Part shown: positions 24,647-32,849 of the stretch, one piece after another | Layout of the letters: each line of letters begins with the position of its first letter | Numbering within the stretch: the stretch's first letter is position 1 | Assembly (NCBI GenBank): GCA_026401035.1 | Contig: JAPLNR010000053.1 | Location: 1 to 64,000 of the forward strand | Reading direction: 5' to 3' | Origin: Planctomycetia bacterium | Lineage (GTDB): Bacteria > Planctomycetota > Planctomycetia > Pirellulales > UBA1268 | DNA length: 64,000 bases | Program-made: the position numbers and the translations under genes | Notes under the pieces: model-generated | The model's database searches: none | The model's input: the letters and a program-made list of their open reading frames with translations, nothing else | What the model was told of the DNA's origin: nothing

Positions 24647-24974
24647 ACAACACTCGGCCTTCGCGACGGGCGGTGTGCTCAACGGTGCCGGGCGTGCTCG
24701 ATCGTTGCTCAAACTCCTGCTCGCTCACCACGAGAAGATCGACCGGCATCAACAGACCCTTCAAGGCCCGATTGAGCCTGACCATCTCCTCGTAGCGATC
24801 GCTCACGGCTGGTTCGACGACGAGCAGATCGACGTCGCTGTGGTCGTCAGCATCTCCGCGGGCGTGGGAACCGAAAAGAATGATCCGGCTTGGCTGTGTC
24901 GCCGCCACCAGCCGCTTTACGGCCGTGCTGAGACGATCGGCTGTCGGAGCCCACGGGGCTGATGCGTTTGCCAT
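24636..24974 (-). CDS. MNT-type minimal nucleotidyltransferase (antitoxin)
   Basis: A 112-residue protein. RIILFGSHARGDADDHSDVD is the complete G-S-x-x-x-G and D-x-D nucleotidyltransferase motif. In characterised MNT/HEPN systems the nucleotidyltransferase silences the HEPN toxin by AMPylation; it is inferred to do so here from the overlapping partner gene. It is the first gene of the pair. Length is typical. The pair is probably cargo that stabilises the island. Confidence 0.85.
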   Translation of the reverse strand: MANASAPWAPTADRLSTAVKRLVAATQPSRIILFGSHARGDADDHSDVDLLVVEPAVSDRYEEMVRLNRALKGLLMPVDLLVVSEQEFEQRSSTPGTVEHTARREGRVLYAA

Positions 24975-24983
24975 ACTGGAATC

Positions 24984-25400
24984 TTACCTCCAGCCGCATC
25001 CGGCAGCCACGCCTGGAGAGCCGCGGCCGCCTCTACCCTGCCCGACGGCGGCACCACGGGCCCACAAGCCGTCATGGGCTCGCTCGATCCGCTGCCGGGT
25101 GTAGAAGTTCGACCGCGCGTGCTGCATCTGGCACATATTCAGCCGATCCGGCCAGTCGTCGTCGGCGGTGTCGATGTAGTCCGACGGGCAGATCACCCGT
25201 ACGCCGGCGTCCACGGCCGACTCGAACAGCTCCCCGGCCTTCGTGTGGTGTCGGTAGAGGCCGCTCGTGAGGAAGGCCCGGCAGGCGGTGATCTGGTCGT
25301 CGATGCTGGACTGCCGCTGCTCCTCGGTGGAGAACCGGGCATGGATCAGGACGGCGAGCGGCCGTTCCTTGGGAGGCACAATCGGTTGGCGAAGGTGCAT
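24984..25400 (-). pseudogene. Serine recombinase remnant
   Basis: AVLIHARFSTEEQRQSSIDD carries the catalytic serine segment of serine recombinases (usually Y-A-R-x-S), followed by QITACRAFL. After GELFESAVDAGVRVICPSDY and DIDTADDDW-like sequence it continues with RIERAHDGLWARGAAVG, which in full-length proteins lies just before the recombinase domain. The chain is internally shortened and stops after about 138 residues, while functional members have over 450. The start at 25400 is approximate. The DNA-binding and coiled-coil parts are absent. Confidence 0.65.
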
Positions 25401-25656
25401 CATGTCGCACCCCCTTTCGCCGCCGACACCGGCACGACCGCGGGACCACAGGTTCCGCGAAAACCCCGAGCGGAGAGGGCAACCCTCTCCGGCATGGCCC
25501 CGGAAGACGTTGCTGAAACGTTGCTGAAGGGTCCTGACTTTGCCCCAAGCGGGCCGCTTCGATCCAACGCCAGCCAACGATCACAAGTCGTTGACAGGCA
25601 TGGACATTGCGTCAGGAATCGCCGAAAATCCGAAACGGTCGAGAAGAGGCCCGAAA

Positions 25657-25700
25657 GAATCCCGCCCTCTCCGTTGGTTAGTGAACGTCGAATCGAACGG
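25657..25700 (+). other. Island attachment site, distal (attR)
   Basis: A 44-bp copy of the tRNA-Ser 3' end and its flank (compare 20813-20856), two mismatches. No other part of a tRNA precedes it. It closes the island of about 4.8 kb. Confidence 0.8.
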
Positions 25701-25740
25701 TGCACGAGTTCGCCCCAGTCGGTGGGTGGGCCGCGGGCGT
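25700..25740 (-). mobile_element. Tiny IS91 transposase C-terminal fragment
   Basis: On the minus strand this reads ARGPPTDWGELV, equal to the ARGPPTDWGEFV near the end of the transposase at 22500-23546. The match breaks off precisely at the attR repeat. It shows that an IS91-type element was once next to, or split by, the attachment site. No other element part is visible up to 25960. Confidence 0.5.
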
Positions 25741-25965
25741 GCGGCTGCGAGGGCGGCGGCGTCAATCGTTACGCCTGCCGCAGCGCACAGCAGCCGCTCG
25801 ATCTCCTGGCATTGGTCTACGACGGGAACCAAACGCAGCTTGTGCTCCAGAGGCTGCCGCTTGTCGCGTTGCTGGAACCCGGGCGGTGGTGAAAAAGGGG
25901 CACGGCGATCCGGCCGGACTCTCAATGAGATCCTGGGGAGCATCGAGCCGCGGTGAAGCACTTCG

Positions 25966-26206
25966 TTTTTCGGCCCCCGAGGCTGACGAAAAGCTTCTAT
26001 CGCTGATTCGTGGCATGGACGAGGCCAGTGATCTCATTCGCGGTGTCAGGGAGATCGATGTTTGGCTGGCTCGTGATCCGCTCGACTTTGGTGAGTCACG
26101 TTAGGACACGGTGCGGCTGGGCGTTGTGGCTCCGCTCGCAGTACTGTTCGACGTTCTGGACGACCCGCCCACGGTCATAGTGCTCGACATCTGGCGTTTC
26201 ACCTGA
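25966..26206 (+). pseudogene. RelE/ParE-like toxin gene interrupted by a stop
   Basis: The plus-strand frame encodes REIDVWLARDPLDFGESR, a TAG at 26102-26104, and then VRLGVVAPLAVLFDVLDD and VIVLDIWRF before the final TGA at 26204. The two halves together match small planctomycete proteins of RelE/ParE type, in which the same motif order occurs. The TAG removes the core strands, so it is inactive unless the stop is suppressed. The start is unclear and no antitoxin gene is next to it. The stretch 26207-26281 is empty. Confidence 0.5.
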
Positions 26207-26281
26207 ACGCCCACATCCCGGCACTCACGACGTTCCTTGCCGGTCATGATGAAGGCGAACAAGGGGAGTGGTGTGAGACCG

Positions 26282-27220
26282 CTATGGTCTGGGGCGTGAT
26301 CGCCCCTGCGAATCGAGATCGCCCCGAAACAGACGCTGCTTGGCGGCCTGGGAGATTGCCACCACGGCGGGATGCTTGAGCCGCTTCTCGATGGAAATGG
26401 CGTAGAAGCGTTCCCGAATCGACTCCTCCCGGCCCACGACGCTCACACCATACATTCGCCTGACGTCGTCTTCGACAACCGTCGGTGTGGCAAAGATGCC
26501 GTCGCCGGCAGCCCCGAATGACTTGAGCAGCGCGCTATCGGCAAATTCTCCGCTGATTCGGGGTCGGATGCCGCGCTCGTCAAACCACTGCTCCAGTGAT
26601 CGGCGCAGCGTCGTATTACCGATCGGCAGCAGCATCGGGGCCCCGGTCAACGATGCCGGAAATCCCTTGCGGTATTCACGCGCCAGATCGTCACGTGCAA
26701 AGAACGTGACTCCGCAGCCTCCGAGCGCATGCGTGAACGCTTTCATGCCAAGACGTGGACTCGCGGGAAAGTCGCTGATTACAAGATCGAGTTCGTGGAG
26801 CGCGAGTTGGGCCAGCAGGGATTCAGGGTTGCCGTCGATGCAGGTCACACGCACGGGTTCCTTGATCTCGCGGGCGGGGGCAAGCAGTCGATGCACGAGC
26901 ACCTTTGGCAGGGCATCGGCCACACCGACGGCAAATCGCACGGGCTGACCGGTTGGTCGGTCATGCAGCGCATCCTGCAACTCGCGTCCAATCGCGAAGA
27001 TCTCGTCGGCGTAACGGAACACGATCCGCCCCGTGTCGGTGAGGGCGATCGAGCGACCGGAGCGATCGAACAGCTTGGCCCGCAAGGACTTTTCGAGCGC
27101 CTGGATCTGCCCGCTCACCGTCGGCTGCGTGAGGTGAAGTTTCTTGCAGGCCTTGGTGATGCTGCCCTCGCGGGCAGCCACCCAGAAATACAGCAGGTGG
27201 TGGTAGTTGATCCAGTCCAT
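26282..27220 (-). CDS. nhaR: LysR-family regulator, NhaR type
   Basis: A 312-residue LysR protein. The N-terminal winged helix INYHHLLYFWVAAREGSITK, KLHLTQPTVSGQI and LFDRSGRSIALTDTGR matches NhaR, which activates sodium/proton antiporter genes under sodium or pH stress in proteobacteria. The substrate-binding domain follows with normal length. No nhaA gene is in the window, so its target is unknown. It is divergent from the hibernation-factor-like gene at 27346; the 125-base gap should hold both promoters. The N-terminal match is strong, the functional name is by similarity. Confidence 0.85.
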   Translation of the reverse strand: MDWINYHHLLYFWVAAREGSITKACKKLHLTQPTVSGQIQALEKSLRAKLFDRSGRSIALTDTGRIVFRYADEIFAIGRELQDALHDRPTGQPVRFAVGVADALPKVLVHRLLAPAREIKEPVRVTCIDGNPESLLAQLALHELDLVISDFPASPRLGMKAFTHALGGCGVTFFARDDLAREYRKGFPASLTGAPMLLPIGNTTLRRSLEQWFDERGIRPRISGEFADSALLKSFGAAGDGIFATPTVVEDDVRRMYGVSVVGREESIRERFYAISIEKRLKHPAVVAISQAAKQRLFRGDLDSQGRSRPRP

Positions 27221-27345
27221 GGTGCCAACCTAATCATAGGTATTTTCGATGCTACGGCAAGGAATTATCGGCTCTGCCAATCTGCAGGCGGAGCCTATGA
27301 ATGTCGATGTATCGGGTTACTCGCTGACATACACAGGAGGCACGC

Positions 27346-27711
27346 ATGATCTGGGAACTGAAAGACAAGGGCGCGCGGCGGCCCAAGGACCTGCCGGACC
27401 ACATCGAACGGCGACTGCGATTTGCGCTGTCGCGATTCGGGGAACGCATCCAGAAGACGGTCGTGTTTCTCCAGGACCACAACGGCCCCAAGGGCGGCGT
27501 CGACAAGGTCTGCCGGATCCTGGTGAAAACGAGAGGGTGCGGCATGATCGTGGCTGCCGTGATCGACTCCGACTGGATCGCAGCCGTGGATCGGGCAACG
27601 ACGCGGATCGGTCACAATGTCGCCCGCCAGATTGCCCGCCAGCGGGATCGGCAGGAGCTTACCCAGCGTCTGTCCCATCAGGCGTTCCGCTCGCTTCGAG
27701 GGACCGGATAA
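27346..27711 (+). CDS. HPF/RaiA-like ribosome-associated protein
   Basis: A 121-residue protein with AGGAGG six bases before ATG 27346. HIERRLRFALSRFGERIQ, TVVFLQDHNGPKGGVDKVCR and DRATTRIGHNVARQI follow the beta-alpha-beta-beta-beta-alpha layout of the ribosome hibernation / sigma-54 modulation family. Members bind the small subunit and inactivate ribosomes under stress. The basic residues that contact rRNA are partly replaced by neutral ones, so a related function is possible. It is divergent from the nhaR-like gene, which may control it. Confidence 0.7.
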   Translation: MIWELKDKGARRPKDLPDHIERRLRFALSRFGERIQKTVVFLQDHNGPKGGVDKVCRILVKTRGCGMIVAAVIDSDWIAAVDRATTRIGHNVARQIARQRDRQELTQRLSHQAFRSLRGTG

Positions 27712-27798
27712 GGCACGTCCGACTGGCGGCTTTACGATTGGCGATCCTGTTTCCATTTCGAGCCGCCGGTTCTGCTTTCATGAAGTCGATGCGCCCGG

Positions 27799-28080
27799 AT
27801 GCCGCGACAGCCGACGATCCTGGAACGCCGACGGTGTTCGAGATCCCATTCGACTCCGAGCGGAAGCCGCGTGCTGGAGACCAAGGGGGCTCCCGAGGCG
27901 GTGCTGCCCTACCGCATCTCCGAACTGCGGGAGGGCGCAGCCGTGCCGCTCACCGCCGACCGCCGGCGCCAGATTCTCGCGGCGAGCACAGCCCTCGCCG
28001 ACGGCGCGCTTCGCGTGCTGTCGCTGGTGCCGGTGACGATCATCGAGGTGGTGAAGTATTTTTTTACACCAGCCCCATGA
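27799..28080 (+). pseudogene. P-type cation ATPase remnant
   Basis: VFEIPFDSERK in one frame and LETKGAPEAVLPYRISELRE plus RRRQILAASTALADGALRVL in the next belong to the nucleotide-binding domain of calcium/magnesium-type P-ATPases. The sequence then jumps to VPVTIIEVVKYFF, a typical P-ATPase C-terminus. Thus a frameshift and a large internal deletion (transmembrane and phosphorylation domains) are visible in under 300 bases. It ends just before the convergent DUF1501 gene. Confidence 0.6.
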
Positions 28081-28086
28081 CCATGC

Positions 28087-29520
28087 TTAGGACAGTATGC
28101 CCTTCACCACGTGGCCATGCACGTCGGTGAGCCGGAAGTCGCGGCCCTGGTAGCGGTAGGTGAGCCGCTCGTGGTCGAGGCCGAGGCAGTGCATGATCGT
28201 GGCCTGCAGGTCGTGCACATGCACCTCGTCCCGCGCGATGTGGAAGCCGAGTTCGTCGGTTTCACCGTAGGAGATGCCCCCCTTGATGCCGCCGCCGGCC
28301 AGCCACATCGTGAAGGCATTGGGATGATGGTCGCGGCCCTTGGAGCGGTTGAGCACGGCGCTGGCCTCCACCATCGGCGTCCGCCCAAACTCGCCCCCCC
28401 AGACCACGAGCGTCTCGTCGAGCAGGCCGCGACGCTTCAAATCCATCACCAGTGCGGCCGACGCCTGGTCGGTCTTCGCGCAGTTGCCCTTCACGTTGCC
28501 GGAGACGTCGGAATGGCCGTCCCAGCCCTCGTGGTAGATGGTGATGAACCGCACGCCCCGCTCCACGAGCCGGCGGGCGATCAGGCAGGCCCGGGCGAAG
28601 CTCGCCTCCTCGGGCTTGCAGCCATAGAGCGCGAGCGTCTCTGACGACTCATCGGCCAGACTCATGAGCTCCGGCGCCGAAGTCTGCAGCCGGTGGGCCA
28701 TCTCGTAGTTGGCGATCCGCGTGGCGATCTCGGGATCACCGTCGACGGCAAGGCGGCGGCGGTTGAGCGCTGAAACGACGTCGAGCGTGTCGACTGCGAG
28801 CCGCCGGTCGGCCCCGTCGGGGGAATCGACGTTCAGGATCGGCGAACCGGCGTTGCGAAAGCGGGTGCCGGTGTAGAGGCTCGGGAGGAAGCCGCTCGAC
28901 CAGTTGGCGCTACCGCCGCTGATTCCCGCGCCCGTGCTCATCACGATGAAAGCCGGCAGATCGCGACTCTCGCTGCCGAGGCCGTAGGTCACCCACGACC
29001 CGAGGCTCGGCCGGCCGGGCTGCGCAAAACCGCAGTTCATGAAGACCTGCGCGGGGGCATGGTTGAACTGGTCGGTGCGGCAGCTCTTCACGAACGCGAT
29101 GTCGTCGACCACCTTGGCCAGATGCGGCAGCACCTCGGAGATCTCGGCACCGCTCTGGCCGTGCTTCGCAAACTTGAACTGCGGCCCGAGCACGGCGGCA
29201 TCGGGACGGATGAACGCATACCGCTGGCCGCCGATCACCTCGGGCGGGATCGGCTTCCCCTCGATCGCCGCCAACTGCGGCTTGTAGTCGAACATGTCGA
29301 GCTGGCTCGGCGCTCCCGCCATGAAGAGCTGGATCACGGCCTTCGCGCGGCCCGGAAAATGAGCCGGATGCGGCGCCAGCGGCGAGCGCCCGAGATCGAG
29401 GCCGCCCGCCTGAGCAGGTCGGCCCAGCGACTCGGCCAAGAGGCCCGCCAGCGCCATCTTGCCGACGCCGATGCCGCAGTCCTTGAAGAAATGGCGGCGG
29501 GTAATGTCGAGAGGATTCAT
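28087..29520 (-). CDS. DUF1501 (sulfatase-fold) exported protein
   Basis: A 477-residue protein of the DUF1501 family, highly expanded in planctomycetes. The N-terminus MNPLDITRRHFFKDCGIGVG carries an RRxFF twin-arginine-type motif, so export by Tat is likely. Further motifs are IQLFMAGAPSQLDMFDYKP, FVMNCG-like AQVFMNCGF, GEFGRTPMVEAS and GRDHHPNAFTMW, including His and Asp residues in alkaline-phosphatase-like positions. It pairs with the PSCyt1/PSD1 gene, whose stop lies four bases upstream; the two-gene unit recurs in planctomycetes and is thought to act on complex substrates, without proof of reaction. Confidence 0.92.
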   Translation of the reverse strand: MNPLDITRRHFFKDCGIGVGKMALAGLLAESLGRPAQAGGLDLGRSPLAPHPAHFPGRAKAVIQLFMAGAPSQLDMFDYKPQLAAIEGKPIPPEVIGGQRYAFIRPDAAVLGPQFKFAKHGQSGAEISEVLPHLAKVVDDIAFVKSCRTDQFNHAPAQVFMNCGFAQPGRPSLGSWVTYGLGSESRDLPAFIVMSTGAGISGGSANWSSGFLPSLYTGTRFRNAGSPILNVDSPDGADRRLAVDTLDVVSALNRRRLAVDGDPEIATRIANYEMAHRLQTSAPELMSLADESSETLALYGCKPEEASFARACLIARRLVERGVRFITIYHEGWDGHSDVSGNVKGNCAKTDQASAALVMDLKRRGLLDETLVVWGGEFGRTPMVEASAVLNRSKGRDHHPNAFTMWLAGGGIKGGISYGETDELGFHIARDEVHVHDLQATIMHCLGLDHERLTYRYQGRDFRLTDVHGHVVKGILS

Positions 29521-29524
29521 GGGT

Positions 29525-32500
29525 TCACCGTTTTACGATCGATTCGTCGAGGTTCATCACAGCCCGGGCGGCGAGCATCCACGCGGCGCGTTCGGCGGCG
29601 TCGGGGGCGGCGCCGCCGGCGAGCTCCGCGGCGTTGATTTCACCCGTCGCCAACCGCTGCCGCTGAATGGCCAGATACCTTGTGATGGCCTCGGTCTCCT
29701 CGGCGTCGAACTCCCTGGAGAGCAGGCGGCGGGCGAGTTCCCGCAGCCGTGCGGCATCGTCGGGCCCGGCCTGCATCACGGCCCTGCCCAGGGCCTGGGC
29801 CACCTCCACGAACATCGGATCGTTCAGGAGCGTGAGGGCCTGGAGCGCCGAGTTGGAGATGTCGCGCCGGGGCAGACAGGCCTCGCCAGTCGGCCCGTCG
29901 AACGTGGTGGTCATCGCGAACGGCGCCGTCCGTTTCTGAAAGGTGTAGATGCTGCGGCGATGGCGATCTTCGCCGCCGCTCGCGTTCCACTTGGGGGATC
30001 CATAGGCCACCTCCGTCACGCCCTCGGGCTGCGGCGGACGGACGCCGGGGCCATACATCTTTTCCGACAGGAGCCCTGCGGACTTGAGCAGCGAATCCCT
30101 GATCACCTCCGCCTCCAGACGCACCCGCGGCCCGCGGGCGAGCAGCCCGTTCTTCGGGTCCCGCTCGACGAGTTGCGGCGGCACTACGGAAGCCTGACGG
30201 TAGGTGGCGCTCGTGACGATCAGCCGGTGGAGCTTCTTCATCGACCAGCCGTAATCGTTCGCGAATGTGACGGCGAGCCAGTCGAGCAGGCCCGGGTGGC
30301 TGGGGGTCTCGCTCTGGTAGCCGAAGTCGTCGAGCGTCGGCACGATGCCGCGGCCGAAGAAGGCCTGCCAGTGGCGGTTGACCGTCACGCGGGCGGTGAG
30401 CGGATTCTCGGCCGAGACGAGCCACTTCGCCAGCGCGAGCCGGTTGGCAGGTGCGTCGGCAGGCAGTTGCGGGAGGAAGGCGGGCACGGCGGCCGCGACC
30501 TCCTGCTTCGGCTGCGTGAACTCGCCGCGGTGGTGGAGGAATGTCTTGCGCGGATTGTCGGCCGGCCGCTCCCGCAGCACGAGCGACTTCGTGCCGTCGC
30601 GCAGGCTGTTTTCGAGCTGCCGGATCTGTTTGACGGGCTCGGCGAGTTCCGGGGCCGCCGCGAGAAACCCGCGGAAGATGAGTTCACGCTCCTCCGGCGT
30701 CCGCGCATCTGGCGATTTCAGGAGCACCGCCTCCTCGTGCGCTGCATGGCCGCGGGCCTCGGCGGCCTCCTCGTCGGTGACCGAGATGCGGAAACACCCG
30801 AGCGGGCAGGCGAAGTGCCGCTCGAACCGCATGGTGACCTTCAGCGGCGTGCCGGCTGCCGCCGGTTCGGCCAGTTCGAAGACGGCGGCATGGGGCCGCC
30901 CCTGCCCGCCATTGGTGCTCCACCCGCTCGACATATTGCCGTCGACCGCGGCCGCCGCGCTGCTCGCGCTCTTGCTGTGCGCGGCATGGCCGCCGAATGA
31001 ATCCGTGGCCTTCGCGATCCTGGACCGGGCGTCACCCACGTTCACCTCGAACTCGGAAAGGAAGAAATCGCCCTTCGGTCCCTCGTAGGCGCAGAGGCCA
31101 GGCCCATGGTTTGGCAAGCTCGGATCGGGCAACACCTCCAGCCGAATCGCCCGCACCGGGCGGTCGGTCGCCGGCAGCACGATCTCGTAGACATCGCTCT
31201 TCGTGATGTCGCCGCTGCCGAGGATCGAGCCGTCGTCGCGAAGCACGAGGTGCGGCATGTTCGTCTCAAGCGCCGACGGCCGCACGACCTGCCAGTTCAC
31301 GGCCCACGCGGATTCCTCGCGATTCCAGGCATCGAACCGCGCGGCCAACAGCACCGCCCGCTTGGATTCATCGGGCGGTGTTTGCGGCGTGGGCGCATCC
31401 GAACCTCCGGCCACCTGTTCGGGGGCGACCGCCGCGGGCAGCGGCCACTTGCCGGGCAGCGTCTTCCAGAGGCCCTCGATCTGCCCGGTGATCGCCGCCC
31501 GCCGCGTGTCGAGATCCGCGCTCGGGATGAGCCACTCCGGCTCGTCGGCGTTGTTCAACAGACCCATCAGCGCGAAGTAGTCGGTGTGGGTGATGGGGTC
31601 GAACTTGTGCGTGTGGCACTGGGCGCAGGCGGTGGTGAGCCCCAGCCAGGCGGCGCCGGTCGTGCCGACACGATCGACCATCGCGAGATAGCGGAACTCG
31701 AGCGGGTCGATGCCCCCCTCCTCGTTGAGCATCGTGTTGCGGTGGAAGCCGGTTGCGATGACGTCGTCGGTGGCGGCATTGGGCAAAAGGTCGCCCGCGA
31801 TCTGCCGGACCGTGAACTGGTCGAACGGCATGTCGGCGTTGAGGGCGCGGATCACCCAGTCGCGGTAGGGCCAGATCGGCCGATCGCGGTCCTTCTCATA
31901 CCCGTTGGTGTCGGCGTAGCGGGCAAGGTCGAGCCAACGGCGGGCCCAGCGTTCGCCATACCGCGGGCTGGCGAGCAGTCTTTCCACCAGCCGCTCGTAG
32001 GCATCGGGTGCAGTGTCGGCGCTGAAGGCATCGAGTTCGGCGGGCGACGGCGGCAGGCCGACGAGATCGAGATGAACGCGGCGGCAGAGCGTGGCCCTGT
32101 CGGCCTCCGCGCTCGGCGCGAGCCCCTCCTTTTCGAGCCGTTCGAGGACGAAGCGGTCGATCTCGTTCTTCGGCCAGCCGGTCTGCGGCGCGTCAGCCTT
32201 GGCTTCCGGCACGGCTGGTCGCGCGGGCTTCTGAAACGCCCAGTGCGGCGCATAGTCGGCGCCGGCGGCGACCCATTCCGCGAGAATCCGCTTTTCGTTG
32301 TCGGTGAGCGCTACCTTCGTGTGCGGCGGCGGCATCACGAGGTCGGGATCGGTGCTGGTGATCCGGGCGACGAGTTCGCTGTCGTCAGGGTGGCCCGGCA
32401 CGACCGCCCGGGTGCCGCTATCGAGTTCCCGCAGGGCCTCGTCGCGGAGGTCGAGCCGCAGGCCGGCCTCGCGGTTGCCCTCGTCGGGGCCATGGCACTT

Positions 32501-32617
32501 GAAGCAGCGGTTGGAGAGGACCGGACGGACCTCCCGGGCGAAGTCGGGAGCCGCCGCGGCAGCCGCCGAGGCACCGGCCATCCACAGCAACGCTCCACAC
32601 ACCGCTTGCTTGCTCAT
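29525..32617 (-). CDS. PSCyt1-DUF1549-DUF1553 exported cytochrome-like protein
   Basis: A 1030-residue protein. The signal peptide is followed by VLSNRCFKCHGPDEGNREAG, a C-x-x-C-H heme-binding motif of planctomycete cytochrome C (PSCyt1). Then come PSCyt2/DUF1549 (WPKNEIDRFVLERLEKEGL, RRVHLDLVGLPPSP, RYADTNGYEKDRDRPIWPYR, CAQCHTHKFDPI with a second C-x-x-C-H) and C-terminal PSD1/DUF1553 (NRHWQAFFGRGIVPTLDDFG, SATYRQAS, MVFVEVA-type end). A middle domain of about 200 residues looks lectin/CBM-like and beta-rich. It probably works with the DUF1501 product encoded immediately downstream, perhaps in polysaccharide oxidation. Confidence 0.92.
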   Translation of the reverse strand: MSKQAVCGALLWMAGASAAAAAAPDFAREVRPVLSNRCFKCHGPDEGNREAGLRLDLRDEALRELDSGTRAVVPGHPDDSELVARITSTDPDLVMPPPHTKVALTDNEKRILAEWVAAGADYAPHWAFQKPARPAVPEAKADAPQTGWPKNEIDRFVLERLEKEGLAPSAEADRATLCRRVHLDLVGLPPSPAELDAFSADTAPDAYERLVERLLASPRYGERWARRWLDLARYADTNGYEKDRDRPIWPYRDWVIRALNADMPFDQFTVRQIAGDLLPNAATDDVIATGFHRNTMLNEEGGIDPLEFRYLAMVDRVGTTGAAWLGLTTACAQCHTHKFDPITHTDYFALMGLLNNADEPEWLIPSADLDTRRAAITGQIEGLWKTLPGKWPLPAAVAPEQVAGGSDAPTPQTPPDESKRAVLLAARFDAWNREESAWAVNWQVVRPSALETNMPHLVLRDDGSILGSGDITKSDVYEIVLPATDRPVRAIRLEVLPDPSLPNHGPGLCAYEGPKGDFFLSEFEVNVGDARSRIAKATDSFGGHAAHSKSASSAAAAVDGNMSSGWSTNGGQGRPHAAVFELAEPAAAGTPLKVTMRFERHFACPLGCFRISVTDEEAAEARGHAAHEEAVLLKSPDARTPEERELIFRGFLAAAPELAEPVKQIRQLENSLRDGTKSLVLRERPADNPRKTFLHHRGEFTQPKQEVAAAVPAFLPQLPADAPANRLALAKWLVSAENPLTARVTVNRHWQAFFGRGIVPTLDDFGYQSETPSHPGLLDWLAVTFANDYGWSMKKLHRLIVTSATYRQASVVPPQLVERDPKNGLLARGPRVRLEAEVIRDSLLKSAGLLSEKMYGPGVRPPQPEGVTEVAYGSPKWNASGGEDRHRRSIYTFQKRTAPFAMTTTFDGPTGEACLPRRDISNSALQALTLLNDPMFVEVAQALGRAVMQAGPDDAARLRELARRLLSREFDAEETEAITRYLAIQRQRLATGEINAAELAGGAAPDAAERAAWMLAARAVMNLDESIVKR

Positions 32618-32849
32618 GAAGATCGACCGCTCTATGACGACATCCGAGACGTCCGGAATATCCGGGACTGCTGCCGGAAATTCACGACGGAACTACTCTA
32701 CTTTACTATCATGCCCGTCGCGCGGCCACGCAATTGGCTGGAAACCAAGCCCTGTCACTGATTTGCTGACAGCGTTTTGTTTCCGTTCTTCGCACCGGGC
32801 CTTTGTGCCGCATGGCTGACCAGAATCCGTCATCGGAAAGATCGATTTC

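Noticed and set aside
31106-32761. A 551-codon plus-strand open frame opposite the PSCyt1 gene
   Set aside because: Shadow of a strongly recognised gene; repeats of Arg, Gly and Val are typical of antisense translation.
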